This document shows positions 18,677-28,311 of a stretch of DNA of 64,000 bases, piece after piece. Positions within the stretch are counted from its first letter, which is position 1, and the number at the start of each line of letters is the position of its first letter. A program made the position numbers and the translations under genes. The notes below the pieces were generated by a model. The model was not told the DNA's origin, searched no databases, and was given only the letters and a program-made list of their open reading frames with translations. The stretch comes from JACKII01 sp963807085 (GTDB lineage Bacteria; Pseudomonadota; Alphaproteobacteria; Bin95), in NCBI GenBank assembly GCA_963807085.1, contig CAWEBB010000017.1, forward strand, positions 1-64,000, in the 5' to 3' direction.

Positions 18677-20221
18677 TTAATGCGCTTCCTCTACAAACCG
18701 CGGAAAGACGCCGTGGGGTTTTGGCAGCGGCGAGCCGGGCGTTAATTCACCCGTCTCTCCCATCGACGCAAACACCCGTTGATCGGCTAGAATATTCAAT
18801 TGATCCAATATTCTATCCGAGGAGTCTGGCATGAAAGGTAAAGTTGCCAAGGCCAGATGGCGAATCGCTTCCGCCAGCACGTAGAGAACCGTCGCCATCC
18901 GCGCCGGGTCGTTCTTGCGCAGCGCCCACGGAGCCTGGTGGTCCACATAGGCGTTGGCGGCGCGCACATTTATCCAAATCGCCTCCAGGACTTCGTGGAA
19001 TGCCTGCCGGTCCATCAGCGGCCGCAATGTCGGCATCAATCGATGCAGCGGCTCCAGCAGCGCCCGATCCTCGTTCGTTAGGTTGCCTGGCGCCGGCACC
19101 TTGCCGCCACAGTTCTTGGCAATCATGCTGAGAACCCGCTGCACCAAGTTTCCGTAATCGTTGGCCAATTCATAGTTCATGCGCCCGACCATAGCTTCGT
19201 GCGAAAAGTCGCCGTCACTGCCGAACGGTACCTCGCGCAGCAGAAAATAGCGCACCTGGTCGAGCCCGTAGCGCGCCACCAGATCGTCCGGCTTGATCAC
19301 ATTACCCAAACTCTTGGAGATCTTTTGCCCTTCATTCGTCCACCAGCCATGGGCATAGACCCGCTTCGGCGGCGCGATGCCTGCGGCCATCAGAAACGCC
19401 GGCCAGTAGACAGCGTGGAAGCGCAAAATGTCCTTGCCCACCATATGAACATCGGTCGGCCAAAATGCGGAGAACGCTTCAGACTGCTCGTCCGGATAAC
19501 CAACTGCCGTGATGTAGTTGGTCAGCGCGTCCAACCACACATACATGATGTGCGCGTCGTCATTGGGTACGGGCACGCCCCAGTTGAACGAGGTCCGGCT
19601 GACCGAAAGGTCCTGCAACCCGCCCCTGACAAAGCTCATTACCTCGTTGCGGCGGCTCGGCGGGCCGACGCAATCCGGGTTGTCTTCATACCATTGCAGC
19701 AGGCGATCGCCCCAGGCAGACAGGCGGAAGAAATAGCTGGGCTCTTCCACCCATTCGACCGGTGCGCCGCTTGGCGCCAGCTTTTGCCCGCTCGGCCCTT
19801 CACTCAACTCTAATTCAGCATGATAGGCCTCGTCCCGCACCGCGTACCATCCGGCATAGGCCCCCAGATAGATATCGCCGGAATCAAGCAGCTTCTGCCA
19901 GATTGCCTGGCAGGCCTTGCGGTGCCGATCTTCGGTCGTGCGGATGAAGTCGTCGTAGGAGAAATTCATGCGGCCGGCCAGTTCGCGAAAATTCTGGCTG
20001 ACCCGATCGGTGAAGCTTTGCGGATCGACGCCCGCCGCCTCTGCCGCCTTCTCCACCTTCTGGCCGTGTTCGTCGGTGCCGGTCAAAAAATATACCCGAT
20101 AGCCATCCATTCGCTTGAAGCGGGCCAGCACATCGCAGGCCAAGGTGGTGTACGCGTGGCCGATATGCGGGTCGTCGTTCACATAATAGATGGGCGTCGT
20201 GACGTAATACGGAGTCGCCAT
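18677..20221 (-). CDS. metG: Methionyl-tRNA synthetase
   Basis: 514 residues, the short MetG type without the C-terminal tRNA-binding OB domain. Signature HIGH is present as DPHIGHAYT near residue 20 and KMSKS as QKISKSLGN near 300. A GTDEHGQKVEKAAE segment follows the Rossmann core, and the alpha-helical anticodon domain ends with LATLPFMPDSSDRIL. The enzyme charges initiator and elongator tRNA-Met in the cytoplasm. The CxxC knuckle zinc motif of the E. coli type is not evident. It is followed by tatD with a two-base gap. About 75 bases separate its start from the dihydroorotase stop upstream; no promoter is obvious. Confidence 0.95.
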   Translation of the reverse strand: MATPYYVTTPIYYVNDDPHIGHAYTTLACDVLARFKRMDGYRVYFLTGTDEHGQKVEKAAEAAGVDPQSFTDRVSQNFRELAGRMNFSYDDFIRTTEDRHRKACQAIWQKLLDSGDIYLGAYAGWYAVRDEAYHAELELSEGPSGQKLAPSGAPVEWVEEPSYFFRLSAWGDRLLQWYEDNPDCVGPPSRRNEVMSFVRGGLQDLSVSRTSFNWGVPVPNDDAHIMYVWLDALTNYITAVGYPDEQSEAFSAFWPTDVHMVGKDILRFHAVYWPAFLMAAGIAPPKRVYAHGWWTNEGQKISKSLGNVIKPDDLVARYGLDQVRYFLLREVPFGSDGDFSHEAMVGRMNYELANDYGNLVQRVLSMIAKNCGGKVPAPGNLTNEDRALLEPLHRLMPTLRPLMDRQAFHEVLEAIWINVRAANAYVDHQAPWALRKNDPARMATVLYVLAEAIRHLALATLPFMPDSSDRILDQLNILADQRVFASMGETGELTPGSPLPKPHGVFPRFVEEAH

Positions 20222-20298
20222 GGCGTCCTCGCGTGCGGGGATTGGTGAAATGGTGGTATAGCGCCCGCCGCACGTATTAGAAAGGCTGGCCGTGGACC

Positions 20299-21636
20299 TC
20301 AGGCGGCTGATCCCAGCGTCTCATGGAAGCGGAAGGGTTGGCCGTCCGGTCGGCCGACGAGTTGGGCGTCCCGCATGATCTGCCGGCCCCGAATGATGGT
20401 GGCCACGGGCCAACCTTTGGCGTGGAAGCCATCATAGGGCGACCACCCTGCCCGGCTCGCCAGCCATCCGGCGTCGATCGCGCGTTCGGCATTCATGTCG
20501 ACCAAGGTTAAGTCAGCATCATAACCCATTGAAATACGACCTTTGCCAGCGATTCCCCAGACACGGTTCGGACCATGCGCCATCAGATCCACCAGCCGCA
20601 GCAGGGAGAGCCGGCCTTCGTTCACATGGGTCAGCATCAGCGGTAGAATGGTCTGCACGCCCGGCATGCCGGAAGGCGTGGCCGGATACGCCTTGGCCTT
20701 TTCCGCTGCCGTATGCGGCGCATGGTCGGAGCCGATGATATCCGCCGTGCCGTCCGCAACCGCCCGCCAGATCCGTCGCCGGTGGGCAGCGTCCCGCACC
20801 GGCGGGTTCATCTGCGCATGGCTGCCCAGCCGCTCATAGCAATCGGGCGCTTCCAGCGTGAGGTGGTTCGGGGTGATCTCGACCGTGGCGATGTCCTTGT
20901 GCTGGCACAAAAATACCATCTCGTCGCCAGTCGAAATGTGCAGCACATGCACCCGCCTGCCCGCCTCTCTCGCCAGGCCGATCAGCTGCCGGGTCGCGTT
21001 CAGTGCCGTGGCGGCGTCCCGCCATTCGGGGTGCGCCAAGGGGCTAGCCGCCTCCTCGGCGATGTGCTTGCGCTCGCGCAGGCGGGCCTCATCCTCGGCG
21101 TGGACGGCGACGCGGCGGGTGCCGTTTTTCAGCACCTGGGCAATAGCGCCGGGCTCTTCCACCAGGAGCGAACCGGTGGACGAGCCCATGAACAGCTTAA
21201 CACCGCAGGTACCGGGCAGCCGCTCCAGGTCGGGCAGCAGCGCCAGATTGTCCGGCGTGGCGCCGACATAGAAGGCGTGCTCGCACCACATCCGGCCTTT
21301 CGCCCGGGCAAGCTTGTCGGCCAGCGCCGCCGCCGTGCTGGTGGAAGGGTTGGTGTTCGGCATCTCGAACACGCCGGTAATGCCACCCAAGACCGCCGCC
21401 TCCGAGCCGGTCGCGAGATCTTCCTTGTGCTCGCCGCCGGGTTCGCGGAAATGCACCTGGGTGTCGATCATGCCGGGCAGTACGGTCAGGCCGGTGGCGT
21501 CGATTTCCTCGCCACCTTGGCCGCTTGCGATGCTGCCGATGGCGGCGATCTTGCCGCCGGTGACGCCGATGTCGGCCGGCAGCAGCCCTGCAGGCAGTAC
21601 GGCCGTGCCGTTCCGGATGACAAGGTCATAACTCAT
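20299..21636 (-). CDS. pyrC: Dihydroorotase (amidohydrolase, class I PyrC type)
   Basis: 445 residues, start at 21636. A type I dihydroorotase-like cyclic amidohydrolase that would interconvert carbamoyl-aspartate and dihydroorotate in pyrimidine synthesis. It has the carboxylated Lys block (CGVKLFMGSSTG near residue 150) and the metal and substrate residues AVHAEDE, HVLHIST and GSDHAPHT (about 305). The first metal motif reads TQVHFREPG, with Gln at the first position of the usual HxH pair. I recall this variant in alphaproteobacterial dihydroorotases, and it is a reason for slight caution about classical activity. Allantoinase or dihydropyrimidinase are alternatives, and the hydantoinase genes next door fit a broader role in cyclic ureide use. 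Confidence 0.8.
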   Translation of the reverse strand: MSYDLVIRNGTAVLPAGLLPADIGVTGGKIAAIGSIASGQGGEEIDATGLTVLPGMIDTQVHFREPGGEHKEDLATGSEAAVLGGITGVFEMPNTNPSTSTAAALADKLARAKGRMWCEHAFYVGATPDNLALLPDLERLPGTCGVKLFMGSSTGSLLVEEPGAIAQVLKNGTRRVAVHAEDEARLRERKHIAEEAASPLAHPEWRDAATALNATRQLIGLAREAGRRVHVLHISTGDEMVFLCQHKDIATVEITPNHLTLEAPDCYERLGSHAQMNPPVRDAAHRRRIWRAVADGTADIIGSDHAPHTAAEKAKAYPATPSGMPGVQTILPLMLTHVNEGRLSLLRLVDLMAHGPNRVWGIAGKGRISMGYDADLTLVDMNAERAIDAGWLASRAGWSPYDGFHAKGWPVATIIRGRQIMRDAQLVGRPDGQPFRFHETLGSAA

Positions 21637-21729
21637 TTTATCGATCCTAACCCTTTTTCACCCTCCGAGCCGCACTGTTCGAGCATTGACCCAGGGTGCG
21701 CTATCCATAAAGAGTGTGGTGGGTGATCA

Positions 21730-23316
21730 TCAAGAGGCCTTGCCATAGCCGCCCGCGCCGGGCGAGTCGAAAACCGCGGCCTGATCAGGCCGCAGCTTGC
21801 GGTTGCCTGTCTTTGGCGGCAAAGGCGTCTCGCCACCGTCAGCCTCCCGCAACGCAAAGCGACCGCTCTTGCCTGCCTCGCCACCGAAGACGCCCCAGGG
21901 CTGCATCAGGAAGCGCTCGCCGACGCCGTTGAACAGGCACGTATGGCCGACCGGCCGCACCACCCGGCGAATGCCCCGTCCGCCGCGCTGCCGGCCCGCG
22001 CCGCCAGAATCCGGCACCAGGCCATATTCTTCCACCAGCAACGGATATTCCTGCTCGATCGCCTCGACCGGCAGGTTGGAGGTGTTGGTGATGCCGGTCT
22101 GCACGCCGTCCTTGCCGTCCTTGGTCATGCGGCCGCCGCCGCCGCCGCCGACCGTCTCCAGATAGACATAGCCTTCGCCGGTTTCGGGATGAATCCCGCT
22201 GAACACGGCCATGGTGTTGGCACCATTCGGGGCCGCGGTCACCCGCTCCGGCAAGGCGTCGGCCAGGGCGCCGAACACGACGTCGATGATACGCTGGCAG
22301 GTATGGGCGCGGCCCGCCACCGGAGCCGGAAAGACGCAATTGATCATGCAGCCTTTCGGCGCCAGCACCTCCACCGAGTCGATCACCGACTGGGTGTTGG
22401 GCGCGTTCGGGTCCAGCAGCGCCTTGATGGCATAAGTCACCGCGGCCACGGTCGCGTTGTGGGTGCAGTTCACGTTACCCGGTGTCTGTGGACAGGTGCC
22501 GCCGAAGTCGAAGCTGACCTCCCCTGCCCTCGCCGTCACGGTTACGGCGATGGTCAGGTTTTCGTTGCCGACGCCGTCGTCGTCCATGGCATCCTGGAAG
22601 CGGTAGACGCCATCGGGGATGTCTGCCAGCGCTTTTCGCATGCGCTCGGCCGAGCGCTCCAGAATCTGGCCGAAGCCCAACTCCACGGTCGATGCGCCGT
22701 AGCGCTTGATTACCTCGCCCAGGCGGCGCTCTCCCAGCCGGCAAGCCGCGATCTGGGCGTAGTAATCGCCGCGGCGTTCCACCGGCAGCCGCACGTTCAG
22801 CAGGATTAGCTCGAACAGTTCCTCGTCCAGCACGCCCTGCTTGAACAGGCGGATCACCGGCAGCCGCAGCCCCTCCTGATAGATCTCGGTCATACCGCCG
22901 CTCATGGAGCCGGGTGCCATGCCGCCCACATCGGCGTGATGGGCGATGTTGGCGACGAAGCCGATTAAGCGGCCTTCGGCGAAGACCGGCAGGGCCAGAT
23001 TGACGTCCGGCAGGTGAGTACCGCCCGCCACGTGCGGGTCGTTCGCGACGAACAGGTCGCCCTCGCGGATATTGTTGCCGTATTTCTTCAAGAGCGAGCG
23101 CATCAGGCCTTCCATGCTGGCCAGATGGATTGGCAGAGAGTTCTCCGCCTGCGCGATCAGGTTGCCGCGCGCATCCATAATCGCGGTGGAATGGTCGTGC
23201 CGTTCCTTGATGTTGGTGGAATAGGACGACTTCATCAGCGCGACGAAGGTCTCGTCGGTGATGGAGCGGAGCGCATTTGAGAAAATCTCCAGGCCGATCG
23301 GGTCCAGCTGGGTCAT
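21730..23316 (-). CDS. hyuB: Hydantoinase B/oxoprolinase family protein
   Basis: 528 residues with the family blocks LDPIGLEIFSNALRSITDE at the N-terminus, GDLFVANDPHVAGGTHLPDVN near 83, FDFGGTCPQTPGNVNCTHNA near 265, and GSGGAGRQRGGRGIRRVV near the C-terminus (present as DSGGAGRQRGG). It would be the beta subunit of an ATP-dependent cyclic-amide hydrolase (N-methylhydantoinase, oxoprolinase) or related carboxylase. Its ATG overlaps the hyuA stop by four bases (ATGA), so A and B are made as a coupled pair. The 93 bases to the dihydroorotase gene hold nothing recognisable. The other HyuB at 5.9 kb is a clear paralogue but not a recent copy. Confidence 0.9.
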   Translation of the reverse strand: MTQLDPIGLEIFSNALRSITDETFVALMKSSYSTNIKERHDHSTAIMDARGNLIAQAENSLPIHLASMEGLMRSLLKKYGNNIREGDLFVANDPHVAGGTHLPDVNLALPVFAEGRLIGFVANIAHHADVGGMAPGSMSGGMTEIYQEGLRLPVIRLFKQGVLDEELFELILLNVRLPVERRGDYYAQIAACRLGERRLGEVIKRYGASTVELGFGQILERSAERMRKALADIPDGVYRFQDAMDDDGVGNENLTIAVTVTARAGEVSFDFGGTCPQTPGNVNCTHNATVAAVTYAIKALLDPNAPNTQSVIDSVEVLAPKGCMINCVFPAPVAGRAHTCQRIIDVVFGALADALPERVTAAPNGANTMAVFSGIHPETGEGYVYLETVGGGGGGRMTKDGKDGVQTGITNTSNLPVEAIEQEYPLLVEEYGLVPDSGGAGRQRGGRGIRRVVRPVGHTCLFNGVGERFLMQPWGVFGGEAGKSGRFALREADGGETPLPPKTGNRKLRPDQAAVFDSPGAGGYGKAS

Positions 23317-25394
23317 GCAGCCTCTTCCTTGCGAAATTTCCCGCCAATGCCGACGATTAGGCTGCCGTCCGTCGCGACCAACGCCCGGTCGCGCGGGTCG
23401 AGCGGCGTGGTGGCGTCGAGTTGCTCAAAGATGGCGGGACCGGAGAAAGCCATTCCCGGCAGCAGGTCGCGACGCTCATAGACCGGCGTTTCGTCGACGG
23501 GCGCATCGGTCGTGAACCAAACCGCCCGGTATTCCCGTGGTGGCGGCAGCGGCGGTGATGTTGCGGGCCTGGGCGGCAAGGGCGGCTCTTGGTACATGGT
23601 CGAACGGGCCGTCAGCCGCAGCGCCACCATCTCCACCGCGTCATGCGGGTTATGGAAGCCATAGGCGAGGTCGTGGGCGTCGAAGAACTTTGCCCGCATC
23701 TCCGCCGCTGATGGCACTGCTATCTCCCCTGCCCCGCCCTCGGCGAGCGGCACGGTCAGCTCGAAATTTTGGCCTCTGTAGCGCAAATCGGCGGCCAGGG
23801 TCAGGCGCGGTTCGTGTGCGTGCTGCGCGGCGAGCCAAGCCTCGGCTTCCGCCAGCAACTCGCCGACACGGGCGCCTGCGCCGGCCAAAGCCGCATCCTC
23901 CACCGGGATCCGCTCGGCGGCGATGAAGTCTTCCTTCAGGTCGGCGACGATGAGGCCCTCGGCGCAGAGAATGCCGGGCGCGGGTGGCACGATCATGGTG
24001 GCGATGCCCAACTCCACCGCCACGGGCCGGGCGTGCAATGGGCCGGCTCCGCCGAACGGCATCAGCGCGAAGTCGCCGGGATCATGCCCCTTCTCGACCG
24101 AAACGGTGCGGATGGATCGCACCATGTTGGCGACAGCGATATCCACGATGCCCTGGGCAACGCGCTCGACGCTCATGCCGAGCTTGCCTGCGATAGGCTT
24201 CAGCGACCGGCGCGCCAGAGCGGCATCCAGCGCCATGCCGCCGCCCAACAACCCGCGCGGCGCAAGCCGCCCCAGCACCAGGTTGGCGTCGGTCACGGTC
24301 GGCTCGGTCCCGCCCTGTCCATAGCAGGCGGGGCCGGGTACCGCGCCCGCACTCTGCGGGCCGACCTTCATCAGGCCATCGCGGTCGAACCAGGCGATGG
24401 AGCCGCCGCCAGCGCCCACCGTATCGATATCCACCATGGGCAGGCGGATCGGAAATCCCGCCACGATACGTTGGAACGCCAAGGCGGGCTCCGCGCCGCG
24501 GATCAGGGCGACGTCGGCGCTGGTGCCGCCCATATCCAGGGTGATCACGTCCGGAAAGCCTGCACGCCGCGCGACCGCCGCTGCGCCCATGGCGCCCGCA
24601 GCCGGGCCAGAGAGCGCCGTTCGCACCGGCACCGCCTGCGCGCGCGCCGGCGTCATCAGACCGCCGGAGGATTGGTTAATGCCCAGGCTCGCCTTGGGCG
24701 CGCGTTCCGCAACTCCCTTTGCCAGCCGGTCCACATAGCCGGTCATGACCGGTTGCAGATAGGCGTTGATGACGGTCGTGGTAAAGCGCTCGAACTCGCG
24801 AAATTCCGGTTGAACCTCGCTGGAAATCGAGAGATGCAGATCCGGCAGGGCCTCGGCCAGGGCATCGCGCAGCGCCTGCTCGTGCTGGGGCAATTCGAAC
24901 GCGAACAGCAGACACACGGCGCAGGCTTCGGCATCGCTGTCGCGCACCGCCTGAACCACGCGCTCGATCTCGTCCTGCTCCAATTTGTTTACCACGCGGC
25001 CACCCGCCGTGATCCGCTCGAACACTTCCAGGCGGCGCTCTTCCGGCACCAACGGCGCGGGCGCATCCAATTGCAGGTCGTACATGTGGGGCCGGACCTG
25101 GCGGCCGATCTCCAGCAGATCGCGAAACCCATGGGTCGTTACCAGCGTGACCCGTCCACCCTTGCGCTAAATCAAGGCATTGGTGGCGACCGTCGTGCCA
25201 TGCGCCACCCGCTGTGCCGCCGCTAGCACCACGGAGGTCGCGGCCTCCATTTCGCGCAGGCCATCCAGGATGGCGCGGCCAGGATCTTCCGGCGTGGATG
25301 GCCGCTTGAACAAAGCCTGACGGCCGCTCGCCGGATCGACGGCGAAAAAGTCTGTAAAGGTGCCGCCCACATCGACACCGATCACCCAGGCCAT
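23313..25394 (-). pseudogene. hyuA: Hydantoinase A/oxoprolinase with in-frame amber codon
   Basis: One continuous frame of 693 sense positions is broken only by TAG at codon 76 (25167-25169). Before the stop is the ATPase-like N-terminus (VIGVDVGGTFTDFFAVD, phosphate-1 motif) and VAHGTTVATNALI. After it come RKGGRVTLVTTHGFRDLLEIGRQ, TLDMGGTSADVALI near 24,530 and a complete C-terminal domain. Family members usually have Glu at the stop position, so one G-to-T change explains it. As it stands, only a 75-residue peptide and possibly a protein restarted internally (for example ATG 25085) could be made. It lies 24 bases after the CMD gene and overlaps hyuB by four bases. Amber suppression is conceivable but unsupported. 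Confidence 0.85.
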
Positions 25395-25418
25395 GGCTTG
25401 TTTACCTTGTACGCGCGC

Positions 25419-25970
25419 TCATGCGGCCGATGCGATCAGGTGCGCCTCGTCCTCGATTTCCAGTTGCAGCACGTCGTTGAAGCGGTTGAACGCGCCGCAG
25501 AGCGCGATGCGCCAGGTCAGTTCCACGATTTCTGCGTTCGAGAAATGCGCGCGCAGCCGGTCAAAAATGGCGTCGCGGGTGCGGTTCGGATCCAACGTCA
25601 CCTGGCGGGCGTATTCCACGACCAGCTTATCCACCACGTCCAGTTCGGGATGATTTTCATAGTCCAGCAGGCTCTTGATGCCTTCCTTAGATACCCCCTG
25701 GACCGTCAGCATCGGCCCGTGATGGGCGACGCAGTAGTCGCATTGGTTCAACTGCGATACCACGACCAGCGCCAGTTCCAGATAGCGCTTGTTCAGCACC
25801 CCTTCCTCACGCAGTTCGGTCAGCATCCGCGCGGCATTGCGCAGGATCGGCGCCCGGTGCGCCAGGGCACCGGCCAAGTGGCCGAACGGCCCATAGCCGG
25901 TCAGGCTGTCAAATTCGTCGAGTGCACTCGGGTCAACCTGACCCCGATCAAGATAAGGGATGCGAGCCAT
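25419..25970 (-). CDS. Carboxymuconolactone decarboxylase/AhpD-like protein
   Basis: 183 residues from the ATG at 25970, chosen because AGGAC lies eight bases upstream and homology starts there (MARIPYLDRG). The AhpD-type motif NQCDYCVAHH near residue 100 supplies the redox CxxC and the proton-relay His. This suggests a thiol peroxidase or disulfide-reducing role, though many family members have unknown substrates. It is the first gene of an apparent operon with hyuA and hyuB, so it may act in the same catabolic route. Some homologues replace the first Cys with selenocysteine; here the codon is Cys. Confidence 0.85.
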   Translation of the reverse strand: MARIPYLDRGQVDPSALDEFDSLTGYGPFGHLAGALAHRAPILRNAARMLTELREEGVLNKRYLELALVVVSQLNQCDYCVAHHGPMLTVQGVSKEGIKSLLDYENHPELDVVDKLVVEYARQVTLDPNRTRDAIFDRLRAHFSNAEIVELTWRIALCGAFNRFNDVLQLEIEDEAHLIASAA

Positions 25971-26205
25971 GGCGAATGTCCTCATAGAAGTCCGGCAGGG
26001 GGAACGTCGCGTATCCTCTCGGATTTTTTGCTCAAGGTCCAGGAAAGGCGCGTGCGTTAGACAAATCGCCATGCCCCACACCACCGCCAAATGATTTATA
26101 CCGTGACGGTCGTCACTGCGCCAACGGGGTGTTAACGGTTATGCCCTTGAATATCCCTGGCCGGTGTTCACATGTCAGCCGGCCCACACAAGGAATGGAA
26201 CCCAG

Positions 26206-26790
26206 ATGAAGCGTTTCGCGGTTTTTCTTTTCGCCCTGATCCTGAGCATCGGACCTTTGCATACCGCACAAGCGGCCAGTCAGGAACAGGAGTTTGTGCA
26301 AACGGTCGTCGATGAGGCAATCGTTCTGTTGAAAAGCAAGGAATCCCTGGAAGAACGACTGAACGGGCTGCGTGAAATGTTCGTCAAATACATGGATTTT
26401 CCGTTTATCGGCCGGTTCGTACTGGGCCGCCATTGGAATCAACTGGATGAAAAAACCCAGGCACGCTACCGAGATGCGTTCCAGGATTACGTGGTGAATA
26501 TTTATGCGAAACGGCTCAACGAGTATTCCGGGGAGACAATTCAGGTAGCAGGATCTCGCGCCGTCAACGCCATGGACACTGTTGTCAGTTCGGAAATCCG
26601 GCGACGGTCGGGACCGCCGGTCGCGCTGGATTGGCGGGTGCGCGAGATCAACGGCAAAGACCAGATCATCGATGTGGCGGTGGAGGGCGTCAGCATGGCG
26701 CAATCGCAGCGGGAGGAGTTCGCGACCTTCCTGCAACGCTCCTCCATCGACGACTTGATCGCCCGCATGAAGGCAGAGTCAGGCGCGTAA
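26206..26790 (+). CDS. MlaC/Ttg2D-family phospholipid-binding periplasmic protein
   Basis: 194 residues from the ATG at 26206 with AAGGA upstream. An N-terminal signal peptide ending AQA-A near residue 22 directs it to the periplasm. The body is all-helix/NTF2-like with the family landmarks MDFPFIGRFVLGRHWN near 65 and RYRDAFQDYVVNIYAKRLNEYSG near 90. MlaC shuttles phospholipids between the outer-membrane MlaA complex and the inner-membrane MlaFEDB transporter. None of those genes is adjacent; this looks like one of the stand-alone copies common in Alphaproteobacteria, sometimes found near hopanoid genes. Its 3' end overlaps the convergent hydrolase gene by 12 bases. Confidence 0.88.
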   Translation: MKRFAVFLFALILSIGPLHTAQAASQEQEFVQTVVDEAIVLLKSKESLEERLNGLREMFVKYMDFPFIGRFVLGRHWNQLDEKTQARYRDAFQDYVVNIYAKRLNEYSGETIQVAGSRAVNAMDTVVSSEIRRRSGPPVALDWRVREINGKDQIIDVAVEGVSMAQSQREEFATFLQRSSIDDLIARMKAESGA

Positions 26791-27636
26791 GGCGTCAAGC
26801 AGCAGGGGGTTGACCAGGTCCGGGCGCTCGTATTGCGCCCAGTGGCCCGCGCCGCGGATCAGGAAAAAACTGCGCGCATGGGCCAAGGATTCGAATAATT
26901 CCTGCCGGTCGGCCATATAGGGACCGGCGGTCGCGTCTTTCTCGCCGAAAATGCCGGTCACCGGCAGATTAAGGGACGTGAGAACATTGCGCAGGCTGTC
27001 GCCCCTTGGGATGGTGTTGCTGCGAATACGGGCCTTGCGGGTGTTCCGTTGCTGAATATGCAGGGCAAGCTCGTCAATGCGGCCATGGTCGCCGAACATA
27101 ACGACGCCCAGATTGTGCCGGTGCACCGCCTTCATCTCGTGCGGCGTCATGCTGGAGCGCATCTTGCGCAGTTCCGGGCGGGCGTCGTTCAGGCGGACCC
27201 CCAATGCGTTGGAGCCGACAACGGCAAAGCCGTCGCAGCGGTCCTGCAGATGGCTGACCGCCTGACCACCTACGATGCCGCCGAACGAGAACCCCGCCAG
27301 GTGAAAATGCTCGCGAGGGGCGAGAGCATGCTCGATCGCACCGGCGACCAGTTCGCCGATACTGAAAACATCCCAGCCCTCGGGCGGCGGATCACTATCA
27401 CCCAGGCCGGGCGTGTCCGCCCCCAGCACCCGATAGCCGGCGGCCACCAGCGCCTGGATGTTTTTGGTCCAGTGGGTCCATGCGCCGAACGAACCGTGCA
27501 TCAGGATCACCGGCTTGCCATGACCCCATTGCCGGAACCGCATGAAGCCGCCATGCGGCATCGGCGCCTCGATCAGGCGCGAGCCTGCCTCCAACCCGGC
27601 GAGAAACGATGCCGGATCGCCAAGATCCTCGTACAT
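26779..27636 (-). CDS. Alpha/beta hydrolase
   Basis: 285 residues. It has an oxyanion-hole HGSFGAWTHW near residue 50, the nucleophile elbow GFSFGG near 124, acid residues around GIFGEKDA near 232, and the catalytic His in GAGHWAQYERP near 268, so the triad is complete. The gene starts ten bases after the nitrile hydratase-like alpha subunit stop, so it is probably the third gene of that operon. It might process the amide or acid product, or release it from an ester. Family substrates range from esters to C-C bonds; the real one is unknown. Confidence 0.87.
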   Translation of the reverse strand: MYEDLGDPASFLAGLEAGSRLIEAPMPHGGFMRFRQWGHGKPVILMHGSFGAWTHWTKNIQALVAAGYRVLGADTPGLGDSDPPPEGWDVFSIGELVAGAIEHALAPREHFHLAGFSFGGIVGGQAVSHLQDRCDGFAVVGSNALGVRLNDARPELRKMRSSMTPHEMKAVHRHNLGVVMFGDHGRIDELALHIQQRNTRKARIRSNTIPRGDSLRNVLTSLNLPVTGIFGEKDATAGPYMADRQELFESLAHARSFFLIRGAGHWAQYERPDLVNPLLLDALRA

Positions 27637-27645
27637 CCGGGCGTC

Positions 27646-28311
27646 TCAGGCGCGCGACTGGGCGGGGGAGCGGGCGGGCGCGACGCCGATCAGCGAGTCG
27701 CGAGTAACGAGCGGCTTTAGCTGCTCCTTGCTCCAGCCTTCTGTCCCTTCGGGTTGCATCGGCAGCACGATATAGCGCAGGTCCGCAGTCGAATCGTGCA
27801 CGCGCACCTCGACAGTATCCGCCAGCTCCGTGCCGAATTCCCGCAACACCTGACGCGGCTCGGCGACGGTGCGCGCGCGATAGGCCTTTTTCTTGTACCA
27901 GGCCGGCGGCACGCCCAACACTGAGCGGGGGTAGCAGGAACAGAGCGTGCAGACGATCACGTTGTGCACGTCGGCGGTGTTCTCCACCACCATCACCCTC
28001 GGCTGGTGCTCCATATCCACGCCCATTTCATCGCGCAGCACCGTCATGGCGTCGGCCTTCAGCCGGGCCTTGAAGTCCGGGTCGGTCCAGGCGCGCGCGA
28101 TCAGCTCCTGGCCATTTTCGACCGTCCGTCCTTCCATGCTTTCGATGTGGTTCTGGATTTGCCGGGCCGTCAGCAGCCCCTTTTCGATCAACAGCTCCCG
28201 GATGGCCGCTTCCAGGTAATCATATTCCGTATCCGGGTGATCGGGCTGAAAAGTGAGCGAGTGGTCGTGATCCTGGTCATGATCATGATCGTGCGAATGC
28301 ATGTCAGCCAT
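27646..28311 (-). CDS. Nitrile hydratase/thiocyanate hydrolase-like alpha (metal) subunit
   Basis: 221 residues from the ATG at 28311. The metal claw CTLCSC (Cys121, Cys124, Cys126) matches the cobalt-type motif of nitrile hydratase and of the thiocyanate hydrolase gamma subunit, where two Cys are oxidised and backbone amides coordinate Co(III). The N-terminus is unusual: residues 4-18 alternate His and Asp (His at 5, 7, 9, 11, 15, 17), a probable metal-loading tail. The AAIRELLIEKGLLTARQIQ block is family-typical. It overlaps the small beta-like gene by eight bases and precedes an alpha/beta hydrolase. No gene for the N-terminal half of the beta subunit or a NthE-type activator is seen nearby, so nitrile hydratase versus thiocyanate hydrolase or another hydration remains open. 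Confidence 0.85.
   Translation of the reverse strand: MADMHSHDHDHDQDHDHSLTFQPDHPDTEYDYLEAAIRELLIEKGLLTARQIQNHIESMEGRTVENGQELIARAWTDPDFKARLKADAMTVLRDEMGVDMEHQPRVMVVENTADVHNVIVCTLCSCYPRSVLGVPPAWYKKKAYRARTVAEPRQVLREFGTELADTVEVRVHDSTADLRYIVLPMQPEGTEGWSKEQLKPLVTRDSLIGVAPARSPAQSRA

Noticed and set aside
5920..23316. The two HyuB genes as a recent duplication
   Set aside because: They differ in length and in many residues throughout the shared blocks, so they are old paralogues.
25167..25169. The hyuA TAG read as a non-standard amino acid
   Set aside because: Pyrrolysine is not expected in this lineage and the family has Glu there; a point mutation is simpler.
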